The translations under genes were made by a program, and so were the position numbers. From assembly GCF_000281045.1 (NCBI RefSeq), contig NW_008246072.1, positions 1,213,633 through 1,257,742 of the forward strand: a DNA stretch of 44,110 bases, given 5' to 3'. Position 1 is the first letter of the stretch, and each line of letters opens with the position of its first letter. Below, piece after piece: positions 20,136-29,910 of this stretch. The notes under the pieces were generated by a model, which saw only the letters and a list, made by a program, of their open reading frames with translations, was not told the origin of the DNA and did no database searches. Source of the stretch: Saprolegnia diclina VS20 (lineage: Eukaryota > Oomycota > Saprolegniomycetes > Saprolegniales > Saprolegniaceae).

Positions 20136-23100
20136 ATGGCAGCTTTGCAAAGGTGTCGAACGGCGACTGCGACGACGGGCCCGATGGAGGTAGGCTTCCG
20201 CTCGATCGACGGACTTGACGATCTTCTCTTCTCCGGTAGCATGCAGCGCCGGAACCGTACCGCGCCAATAGAGCGTGGCTCAACGCCGTGACCAAGACGA
20301 CGACAGGCAGCGAGGTCCCGCCCGAGGCCCCAGGACGGGACGTGATGCCCCCGCCCGCGACGCGGCCGGCGCCGGCCGCGCCCGTCCGAATCACGGCTGG
20401 TGACTCGCAGCACCGCCCGACAGATAACCCTGGTGACGTCAACTCGTATGAGTGGAAGCTGCGCGCGTACAAGATCGCGGTCAAGCGCAACATTCCGCTC
20501 GTCTCGCGCTGCAGCTTTATCCAGCAGGGGGCGTGCCACCTCTGCAACGGCACGGCCATCACGATGGTGGTCAACTTGTGCCCTCAGTTTGATTACTCGC
20601 ACTCGATCTGCGTGCGGCACCTCGAGTCGGTTCTGAACGCGACGATGAACGATCTCTTGTGCGGGAAGGTCTTTCCGTGCCCCATCTGCGCCCACGAATG
20701 CCCGTGCGGCCTATGCGAGCGCCTCGTTGCCAAGGACTTTGAGTGCTACGAAGGCTGGGAGCAGTCGACCGACGCGAAGCGCGACGCCCGCACGCCGCCG
20801 CCGGCCTTGACGGCAATTCCGTCGGCAGCGGCCCTTCCGGCCTCAGCAGCGCCGCTTGCGACCGTGCGCACACTCAACGCGCAGCACATTCGCCCACTGG
20901 ATGCGTACGCGCGACCGGCAGCAGCGCCAAAGATGGCAGCCAAGTCGACGGGGCGCATTGCACTCGCGCCACAGCCGCCTGTGGTGGATGTGGCCGATGC
21001 GAAGGAGCCTGTAAGCTACATGGCACCACCCAAGGTCGCGGCGAAGAGTCTTCCGCGCGTCTCTTCCAAGCAGCAAGTCCTCGAGGCCAAGACGCCGTCC
21101 TACCTCGAGTCGGACGCGATGCTCCGTGCCGACAGCAAGGACACGGGGCACGCGCCCCGGCAGCTCAAAACAGCCGCCAAGAGTCTTATGACTGCCGCGC
21201 AGCTCAAGGCACCTGCGTTTGTGCCGCCGCCGGCCCCGCCAATCCGCCATGCGCCGAGCGAAGACGATGACGCGACCGAGGTGTCTGCTGATGAAAGCGC
21301 GTCGACGTCGAGCGGCTCGGACGACGACGAGCCGCGGCTCAAGCCTGTCCGCTTCTTCCACGCGCGCACCGAGTTTGCTACAGAGAGCAAAGGCACGTTT
21401 GGCCCGGTCGTGACGGCTGCCGACGCCAAGTCGACGAGCACTGTCTCGGAGCACGGGTCGGCGAACGAAGCGTCGTCAGCCCTCTCGCCCGACGACAAGC
21501 CCGAGGCGAAAGAAGTGGCTGCGAGCTTGTCTGCAGACGTTGCAGAAGGTTTGGATGAAGACGACAATGACGTCCCGCTGCCGTCGCCGAATGTGTCGTC
21601 GGCCGCGGACGATGCGTCGATCGACGAAAACGTCAGCGCCATGGTGACGGATGAAGCCACGGATCTACTCAACATGCCATTGGACAACGAGTTGGTGCTG
21701 GACAAGAGTGACGACGCTGCGCCGGCATCACCGCCCCGCGACCAGCGCCCCGAGACTGCACTGGAGACGGCGGTACCGACTCTGGGCGACGCAGCTGCAA
21801 CGGGGACCAACGAAGAGGACGATCCGGACAAAGTTGCTGCTGACGTTGTCAGTGCAACGGCTTCCACGAACCCCCCAATGTCGGTAGACCCTCCACTGCA
21901 AGTGGCCGTCGCGCCACCTGAACAAGAGCGCCCGTCAACGGCACCCAAGCAAGCGCTCCCAGCCTCGTCGCCAGAAAAGCAAGCCGCAACTTCCGCACCG
22001 TCGTCACCAGCGATTTCGTTGCCCACACGGACGCCGGCAGCTGCGGTCGGGCTCCCTACACTAGAGTCCCAGCAGACGGCTCCGGCAACCACCGCGGTCA
22101 CGGCTGCACTGACACCGCCAACGCAAGAAACACCAGCAGCCCCACCACTGACGCCCCCGCAGGCGTCGCCGGCTGCGACCGTTGTGACGTCGCCACAGCA
22201 AGTGACGCAGACGCCGGCCTCTCCCGCACGAGTGGCGCCGCCGTCTTTGGCGGCCACGGCCGACGTATCGACGCCGATACCACCTCAGCAAGGGACGCCA
22301 GCTGCGACGCCCTCTCTTGTGCCAGCAGTGAAAGCGTCGACGCTGGCTTCTTCTCCAGACGCCAAAGCCGTATCTGCACCAGAATCGGCCAAATCAACCC
22401 CCGAGCCGGCAGCGCAACAACCGCAAGCAAAGCCCACCAAGAGCATTGCGCAGACATTATTCGCCGAGTTCATGGCTCCCGAGCCTAGCGTCAAGACGCG
22501 CGCGCAGCGCCAGGTAGCACCGCCGCCGGTCAAGCAGACACGCTCGGCCGCCGCGGCGCGTGACGCGCCCGCCGCGAAGCGCGCCAAGACGGAGGAGTCG
22601 GCGCCGGCAAAGCGTCCGTCGGTCGACTCGAACACTGCACCGGCCAAGCGCGCGCGGGGTGCTGAGCCCAAGGCGCCGCCGACGCCCGAAAGCGACAGCG
22701 ACGATGAGGACATGGAGGATGACGACGACGACGAGCTGGACGCGAACCTCGACTACTGCACCATCTGCAAGGAAGATGGCGACCTCGTGTGCTGCGACAA
22801 GTGCCCGCGATCGTACCACCTCTTGTGCTTGAACATGAGCGACGACGACCTTCCGGAAGGCGACTGGGAGTGCGCCGAGTGCACGGGCCACCAGAACGAC
22901 ATGCGTTTTGACGCTGTCCTCAAGGGTCGCGGCGCCAAAAAAAAGGTAGGGGGACGAACCGTGCACTCGATATTACTGTTGGTGTAGAGCAAGGCGATGG
23001 AGATTGTGCTCGCGGCGCTGACGACGCACCAGTTTGCCAAGCCGTTTATGTCGCCCGTCCAAGGCATCAAGGGCTACGACAAGATTGTCAAGAAGCGCAT

Positions 23101-23311
23101 GGACCTCGCGACCGTCCAGCGGCGCCTCACGCAAGGCGAGTACGACAAGAACGTCGGGTTTGATAAGGCGTTTCTGGACGACCTTGCGCTCATTTGGGAC
23201 AACTGCTTGGCCTTCAACGAGCTCGGGTCGGGGCTCTACCGCGCCGCCGTCCACCTCCGCGACCACGTCGCTGCGCTCATTGCCAAATTCGAAGCGCTCC
23301 ACAACAGCTAA
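20136..23311 (+). CDS. PHD finger and bromodomain protein
   Basis: Three exons (20136-20189, 20240-22945, 22988-23311) give about 1027 residues. Near residue 110 there is a Cys-rich module (CHLCNGTA, then CPICAHECPCGLCERL) that resembles the four-CxxC zinc domain of CDCA7-type proteins. A long low-complexity Ala/Pro/Thr-rich part follows. The C-terminus has a PHD finger, YCTICKEDGDLVCCDKC, then SYHLLCLNM and WECAECTG, and a bromodomain with PFMSPVQGIKGYDKIVKKRM, LTQGEYDKN and DNCLAFNELGS. PHD-bromo pairs read unmodified or methylated H3 tails and acetyl-lysine, so this is a nuclear chromatin protein, of TIF1-like layout at the C-terminus. The initiator could also be the second ATG at 20184. 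Confidence 0.85.
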
Positions 23312-23405
23312 GATCTAAGATACCGACAGAGGATGGGAGGTATATATATTTGCAAAAACACGCCCGCGTCTACTACATGGTGGTGGGTTGGATGTCTGCC
23401 ATAGA

Positions 23406-25044
23406 TTAGTGTCGCCAGCTACAAGGACAAGATGAGCTTTCCTGCTGCGAGAGGCAGTTGTGTACATTTTGATGGTGCGGTCCTTGCTGCCCGACGCGAC
23501 CTTTTGGCCGTTGGGGCTCCAGTCGAGCGCGTAGACTTCGTCGGCGTGGCCCGAGAGCGTCTCCTTGGCGTTCTTGGGGTCCGCGAGCTCCCAGACCTTG
23601 ACGGTCGAGTCCTTGGAGGCCGAGACAATGAGGCGCGAGTCGCTCGACCAGCACACTTGGTACACGGCGCCGACGTGGCCGTTAAGCGTCGCGATAAACT
23701 TGCCCGTCGCGCCGTTCCAGATCTTGACCTTCTTGTCAAACGACGCGGACGCAAAGTACCGACCGTCGGGCGAGAACGCAAGGTCGTTGACCGGCTGCAC
23801 GTGGCCCGTGAGGCGCTCGATCGGCTTCTTGCTCTCGGCGGGCTCCCACAAGAAGAGCGTAAAGTCGTCCGAGCCCGACACGAGGCGCTCGGGCTGGCCG
23901 CGGCGAATGGCGTCGTACCGAGTTTGGGCCGCGGCCTGCATCTCTTCGCGCGTGTCGAATGTCTTGAACGTGTGGTCGAACGGCCCCGTGCGGCAGACGT
24001 AGTCGACGTTGAGCGCCAGCGTGTTGATGCGGTGCGCGTGGCCGACGAGCGTGCGCACGAGCTTGCCGACGTGGTCGCCCTCGACGGCCCACACCTTGAT
24101 CGTGCGGTCCCGCGACGCAGAGTAGAGGAGGCCTTCGCCGCCCCACTTCAAGCACTCGACCGAGTCGGTGTGTCCCGAGAGCGACGCGACCTGGCGGCCC
24201 GTGCGCGCGTTCCAGATCTTGATCGAGCCGTCCTTGGATGCACTGGCAAACCGCTCGCACGTCGAGTTGCTACAGAGTATCAGATGACCATGCAGATCGA
24301 AAGGAAGATGGTACCGGTGGATGGGCTCCCACGAAAGCGAGTTGACCCACTGCTTGTGACCCTTCATGGGCTCGCCCTGCTGCTTGCCCGTCGAAGGGTT
24401 CCACATGCGGATCTCGCCCGTCTTGTCGGCCGAGATGAAGCGCGTACCGTCCGGCGACCACGCCGTGCAGAGCACGTGGTGCTTGTGACCGCGGCACGTG
24501 TGCTGGGGCATGCACGTGTTGGTGTCCCAGAAGCGCACGGTGGCGTCGCCGCCGCCACTCGCGAGCTTCTTCCCGTCCGGGCTAAAGCTCACGTGCAAGA
24601 TGGCCTCGGCGTGGCCCTGGAGCGTGTCCGTGCAGCGCGTCACGGGGCGCACGCGGAAGACCGCGAGCGGCTGGAACGTAATGTTGAGCACGACTTCGGT
24701 CGAGATTTTCTAGGAGAGAGCAGCATGAGCGATGAATGCAGTTCAATATGGCATCGTACCTGGCTCTCAACGCTCGCTTGCAGGTTGTGCGTGATCTCAT
24801 TGTCGTTGATAAACATCGAGTACGGGACCTTGTTCTTGCCGTTCTGGAGGAGCTGGTTCACGAGCTCTTCCATCTGCGCGACCGTCGACGTGAGCGGGAT
24901 GTCGAGCTGCGGCCCGACGGGCTCGCCCTGCTCGTTCTTGAACTGCGCAATCACGGACGCGACCTGCTCGTCGTCGTCGTCGCTACCGCTGTCGTCGCCA
25001 TGCGCGTCGAGCTTGGGCTTCTTGGTCGCGCGGACGTCCTCCAT
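23406..25044 (-). CDS. NLE1: Notchless homologue NLE1 (ribosome assembly WD protein)
   Basis: Four exons (25044-24760, 24709-24315, 24269-23466, 23418-23406) give 498 residues. The NLE domain is at about 30-90 (VIAQFKNEQGEPVGPQLDIP, then INDNEI). WD40 repeats follow, including LQGHAEAILHVSFSPDGKK, CRGHKHHVLCTAWSPDGT, LTGHVQPVNDLAFSPDGR and LSGHADEVYALDWSPNGQK. The last coding exon is only 13 nt and supplies the final IWRH, matching the family's IWRR-type end. NLE1 (yeast Rsa4) docks on pre-60S particles, and the AAA protein midasin acts on its N-terminal domain to drive export-stage remodelling. It works in the nucleolus and nucleoplasm. The stop is 94 bp from the stop of the PHD gene. Confidence 0.93.
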
Positions 25045-25436
25045 CGTCGTATCCAGTTTTGAGGTTCAACTGCCCGCGCTGCCCGCTCTTATTGGTTGGT
25101 TCGCAACATCCACCAATCAAAACCCAATTCGGCACATGCCGAAATGAAAGAGCATCGACCATCATTCGCCTCGGCTTTGCTCGCCGAGCGTGGACACCAA
25201 GCGAGTACGACCTGGCTGGCGCAACATGCATGCCTCTGTACGATGTGGGTTTCTTCCTGTGGCATCACGATCGTGAAAGGTTGCGTTTGTCACCGTTGTG
25301 ACTCCAGGCTGCCGAAAATAAGAGTGATAGAGATGGCATGTGCCGAACGTTCAAAGCCCCACACTAAATCCCGCTTGGGCGCGAGTTTGATTATCCGGCG
25401 CGGGGTATTTTGGGTTTTGCCGCGCAGCCGAGGACG
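25045..25436. promoter_or_regulatory. Divergent promoter of NLE1 and the Siva-like gene, with CCAAT motifs
   Basis: About 390 bp between two divergent starts. Near NLE1 there are ATTGGTTGG at 25091-25099 and a CCAATCAAAA at 25113-25122, within 80 bp of its start codon. No ORF here looks like protein. A further ATCCGGC lies at 25393-25399, about 40 bp before the Siva-like start, close to the ATCCGGA heptamer seen elsewhere. Confidence 0.4.
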
Positions 25437-25901
25437 ATGAAGCGAGGGTTCTTCCAGCGCGAGGAAGCGTGCAAGGCCACGACCAAGCGCCGGCGTGACC
25501 GCGCCTACCCCATCGGTACGCTCCTTCGCCGAGGCGTCCGAGGCTAGCAGAGCCTCGAGCGGCAGTCTTGGCGGCGACGACGTCGACGCTCATCAACGTG
25601 GCCGCTCTAGATGCACTCTCTCGCATGATGTGGGAGTCTACCATTGGCAAGAAGAAGGCGGGCGACATGTCGTCGTTGCGCGGCGCCACGTGCTACCACT
25701 GCGAGCGGGCCATGGCGTCGGGCGAGAACTATTGCGTCGGCTGCTCCAACGCGTTCTGCGGCGAATGCTCCACCATAAAGTACGTGCGCACGCCTGCATG
25801 GGCTAATGCGTTCTATGGCTTCTGAGCGAATACTGCTGCTGTGTAGTTATTCCAAGGCGTACGACCGCGTTTTTTGTCTCGACTGTCCCCAAGGCGAGTG
25901 A
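25437..25901 (+). CDS. Siva-like cysteine-rich protein
   Basis: The model has three exons: 25437-25515, then one ending at 25779, then 25847-25901. The start MKRGFFQREEACK is basic. The C-terminal part has paired cysteines, TCYHCERAMASGENYCVGC, FCGECSTI and NYSKAYDRVFCLDC. The order CxxC, CxxC, FCxxCSTINYS, RxFCLDC fits the zinc-binding end of the Siva family, known in animals as an apoptosis-linked adaptor of TNF-receptor and E3-ligase pathways. Which acceptor follows the first exon is uncertain (25550 or 25610); both keep the frame. Its role outside animals is unknown. A different small zinc-ribbon family is possible. Confidence 0.6.
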
Positions 25902-26201
25902 TCGTGCTCGTCGGTACCCGTAGCCTCCACTCGTCTATGTTTTAACCCTTTTTGTCATCCGTTCCTATCATGTTCATCATCTTCTCCAGGCTTGGCATAG
26001 CTGGCGCAGCGAGAGGCAAGCGGGGTTTGCAGCCTTCCCTCAACGACCACGATTCACGGCAATCCCGACTAGGTTCGGATCGCAGTAGATACTATTTAAG
26101 TGCGCCTCTACTAGATACGCTTTTTCATTTAAGTACGGCGTACCTACATAGATGCGCGCGAAAGCGCGATCTTGGTCAGTTGCAGATTTGCCGGCCGGAC
26201 G
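25902..26201. other. Spacer upstream of the HFM1-like gene
   Basis: About 300 bp with AT-rich patches (for example TACTATTTAAG near 26090). I see no coding frame or repeat. The promoter of the helicase gene should lie here. Confidence 0.3.
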
Positions 26202-29200
26202 ATGGAGCTCAGGACGTTACTCGGCGCGAAGCTCGCCGCTTGCTTCCCCTTCGCGACGATGAACAAGGTGCAGGAGCGCGTGCTTCCACCGGCGTTCCAG
26301 ACCCACGACAACATGATCGTCGCAAGCCCGACGGGGTCGGGGAAGACCACGGTCATGGAGATCGCGCTCCTTCGCCACATGAACATGGTGGCGAGGAGCC
26401 CTTCGACGACGCACGGCAAGGTACTCTACCTCGCCCCCATCAAGGCGCTACTGCATGAGAGGTACCATGGTCGCTCCTCCATCAACATGTCGTCCATGGG
26501 CGTCGAAGGCTCGAGGACTGGGAGGCTCGCTTCGGAGGCTTTGGCGTGCAATTTTGCGAGCTCTCGGACAACAACGACACCTCTGCCAGCGTTGCTCATG
26601 CCGATGTTCTTCTTAGCACGCCCGAGAAGGTAGGGTTCTGCAGGGCACTACGTTTTTATGTCCTTGAACGCAGTGGGACGCATTTACCCGGCATTCTAAG
26701 GTACAATGGCCCCAATTGGCACTCTTTGCTGCAGCACCTCGTGCATATAGGAAGCCTTGAACTGTGTCAGCCTGCTCATGGTCGATGAAATCCACAATGT
26801 TGCCGACGCTTCCCGCGGGGCGACGCTCGAGGCTCTCGTGACGCGCATGCTGCATGCGTCGTCGCTGTGCCAGCTTCATGGAAACAAGCAGTCCGCACCG
26901 ATTTCCAGTTTGTACGAAGCTATTGAGAGACAATCCTTTGGCTGAGCTAATGTGGGCTAGGCGCATCATTGCACTCTCCGCAACGTGCCCCAACGTTCTC
27001 GACTTCGGCGTTTGGCTCCGCTGCCCGCGAAACATGATCTTTGAGGTACCACATTTCGCTTCGTTGCGACGTGTACTGATTTTACGGGCGTGCGCAGTTT
27101 GGCGCTTACTATCGACCAGGTTTGTGTATCCAAGTATATGCATAACCTCACTGCGAAATCTAGTTCCCCTGAAAACTCACGTCGTCGGAATCAACTGCTA
27201 CGGCAAGCCGTTCATGCTGGACAAGTCGTCGCGAGCCTATTCAAGGCGGGATGCTGATGCTTCTAGTAGGTACATGGATGACCAAGTACCTCGCCTCGTC
27301 AAGCAGTACTCGAATGGCAGACCATCCCTCATCTTCTGCTCGTCCCGCAAGTCGGCGTGTGCCCTTGCAACGTACAGCAGAGCCTGATTGCCTACCCACG
27401 ATGCCTCAACTTGAACTTCTAGAAAACTGGCCAGCGAGAACACGACAATCATGCGCCCATCCATCAAGCAGGTACGAGTGGAATGCAATATGTGGCTGTT
27501 TTCAATCGATGCAAGTAGAAGCTGGCAGATGCATGCTTGCACGTGGGTGCATAGTTCATGTCCTACAGTATGCCAAACCACTTGGTTGACTCGAATTGCA
27601 GCTTCAAAACGAAACGCTGCGCAATGTCATTCAGTGTGGCATTGGCTTTCACCATGCGGCTCTCAGCGAAAGTGACAAGTACCGTCCAATATGATTTCGA
27701 AGCTTATCGCGAGACGTAGGCACACGATTGAAGGGCTCTTCGTGGAAGGGCTGCTTTCTGTCCTTTGGCATGTGTGCGTGAGCCTAGATGATGAACTCAC
27801 ACTCTATTAGCTCGACGAGCTCACTTGCCGTGGGCGTTAACCTGGTACGATTCCATCATGCAGCATCGCATTCATATTGCACAGCCCGCGCATCTCGTGA
27901 TCATCAAGTCGACCCAAATGTACCAAGGCGGTACCAGCGGATATCAAGAGTACACCCAAGCCAGCATCGTGCAGATGCTCGGTCGCGCTGGGCGCCCTCG
28001 CTTCGACACGTATGCGACGAGTACATTTTGCTTGATCCTGAGGCTTAACATTCCCACAGGTCTGGCACTGCTGTCATCATGACAACTTCACAGAAGCAGC
28101 ACTACTACGAGGCGATGCTCAAGTACGCCCAACTGCGTTTTTGTCACCGGCTGAACACCTTTGTAGGCATCCCGACACATCACCGCTGGAGAGCTCGCTG
28201 CTGCCGGTGCTCGCAGACGTACTCAATTGTGAGATTGCGCTTGAGACGGTCTCAGATGCGTCGCAAGCGATCGAGTGGACAACGGTTCGGGTTCGTATAT
28301 TTGACGTCACTTTATGTCTATTCGGGCTAGCGCTCATTCATGCACACACGGTCACAAAGCCCTCTGCCGTCGGCGTCTCAGAAGCCGCATCCTTGCTCAA
28401 AGATTGTGACCATGCAAGCCATTGCGCACCTTGCCAACTCGGGTCGTCTCGCGTACGAAGACGATTTGTTTGCTTTCTCTTGCACCGAAGTCGGGCATAT
28501 CCAGAGCTTGCAGTGCTTGAAACACGACTCAATGTCCGCCATCATTTCAGCTTTCGACGAGCCGGTGTCAACGACGAAGCTCCTCGACTTGGTCGCATCT
28601 GAGGCCCGTGTGCCTCTACGCCGCGGCGAGAAGACGCTTTTGACGCGTATGAATGACACGCGGCTCCGGTTCCGCCTCATTGGCGCCAACGGCAAGCCGG
28701 CGATTCAGGACGACGTGATGAAGACCAACCTGCTTCTGCAAGCTTGCCTCGGCCACATCGACGTCGGTGACGACGTACTCGTCATGGAAACCCAAGCGTC
28801 GCTCGAGACTGCTGAGCGCGTAGCGCACGCTGCGCTCGACTACGCCTTTGCTCGCAGCGCGGGACGCGAGTCGCTCACTTGCTACCTGCTGTGGCGCTCT
28901 CTGCGCCTTCGCTTGTGGGAAGATGCGTCCGGCTGCCTCGGGCTCCAGCAGCTGGATGTCGTTTCTGCCTCCGATGCCAAGCGCCTCGACATTTGTGGCG
29001 TACACAACCTGCGCCAACTGCAGCAAGCGTCGGTCGGGTCAGTCCAAAACTTCCTCGGCTGTTCGACCGAGCATGCGATCAACATCTACGAGGCTGCAGC
29101 GGCCATTTCAAGCTTCCGCTTGCGCCTCGCCTTTCACGTGGGCAACGCGGTTGGCGGTGGCCCGGCGGGCTCACTCGAAGTCGTTGTCGAGCCAGAGCCC

Positions 29201-29764
29201 AGCGGGCGCGCCGTGCACAACCTCACGCAGAAGCGCGATGCTTATGACCTTTTTGTGCTCTGCGAGAGCACGCTACTCCTCTTGGAGCCTTCCATTGGGG
29301 CACCGACGTCGTTTGTCGTGCACTTGACGGACGAGACGAAGACTGCTACGCTGTCCGCCCACCTCCTCCATGCCAGTCTCATCGGCATGGACGTCAACGT
29401 CGAGTGGCGCCACGCCAAGACCGTTGTCAAGAAGAAGGTCTATCAGTCCACGATCCCGCAGAACTTTCTCCGCGACAGCGTCATGGCCAAGCCAGCGATC
29501 CGTTGCGAGCCGACTTCGCCTCCTCGCGCACAGGAGCCCGCATCGGCGCCCCTGGACTTGAGCCGGTTCAAGTTCTCGGCGACGGCACCTACGCAACACC
29601 CTACTCCAAAGGTGTCGCCGAGCGCTGCCAAGACTTCGGTCCCCATCGTTCACGTCATCCCACCCGAGCCCACCAACCGCCGTGGCAAGAAGCGCCGGTT
29701 CCAGGCCTACGACCATAGCGAGCTCAGCGCGCTCGAACTCGAGTTTATCAATGACATCTACTAA
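26202..29764 (+). CDS. HFM1: Meiotic DNA helicase HFM1/MER3
   Basis: A many-exon gene; I could place most but not all junctions. Helicase motifs appear in order: Q-like start FPFATMNKVQERVLP, Walker A VASPTGSGKTTVME, LYLAPIKALLHE, DEIH box LLMVDEIHNVADAS, ALSATCPNVLDF, LIFCSSRKSACALA, and motif VI QMLGRAGRPRFDT joined by splicing to SGTAVIMTTSQK. The long last exon (about 28510-29764) is a Sec63/Brl domain, with DDVLVMETQASLETAERVA and LRQLQQASVGSVQNFLG. This layout is the Ski2-like MER3/HFM1 helicase, which stabilises crossover intermediates in meiosis. A basic tail, NRRGKKRRFQAYD, may be a nuclear signal. The start is the first ATG before the family block; an upstream exon cannot be excluded. 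Expression may be limited to sexual stages. Confidence 0.85.
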
Positions 29765-29910
29765 GACGATGTGCGATGCGATATGTTTTGGTGAACACAA
29801 CGCGCGCAAACGGTTTGCGCGAATGATGGTCTTTAAAGCCATCACTCTCGGAGCGTTTTTGCCCGCGAATATTTATACGACAGGTCGAGCGCAGTCCGCA
29901 AGTGCCCACC
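29765..29910. promoter_or_regulatory. Short spacer and promoter of DNA ligase 1
   Basis: Only 146 bp separate the HFM1 stop from the ligase start on the same strand. It contains GC-rich TTTGCGCGAA and TTTGCCCGCGAA motifs that loosely resemble E2F sites, and an AATATTTATAC stretch about 45 bp before the start codon. Cell-cycle control is possible but inferred. Confidence 0.35.

Noticed and set aside
21100-22257. A 385-residue Ser/Ala/Val-rich minus-strand frame opposite the PHD gene
   Set aside because: It mirrors the low-complexity Ala/Pro/Thr region on the plus strand and shows no motif or proper start context.
23432-25147. A 571-residue plus-strand frame opposite NLE1
   Set aside because: It is the complement of WD-repeat codons. 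The NLE1 reading on the minus strand is complete and clear.
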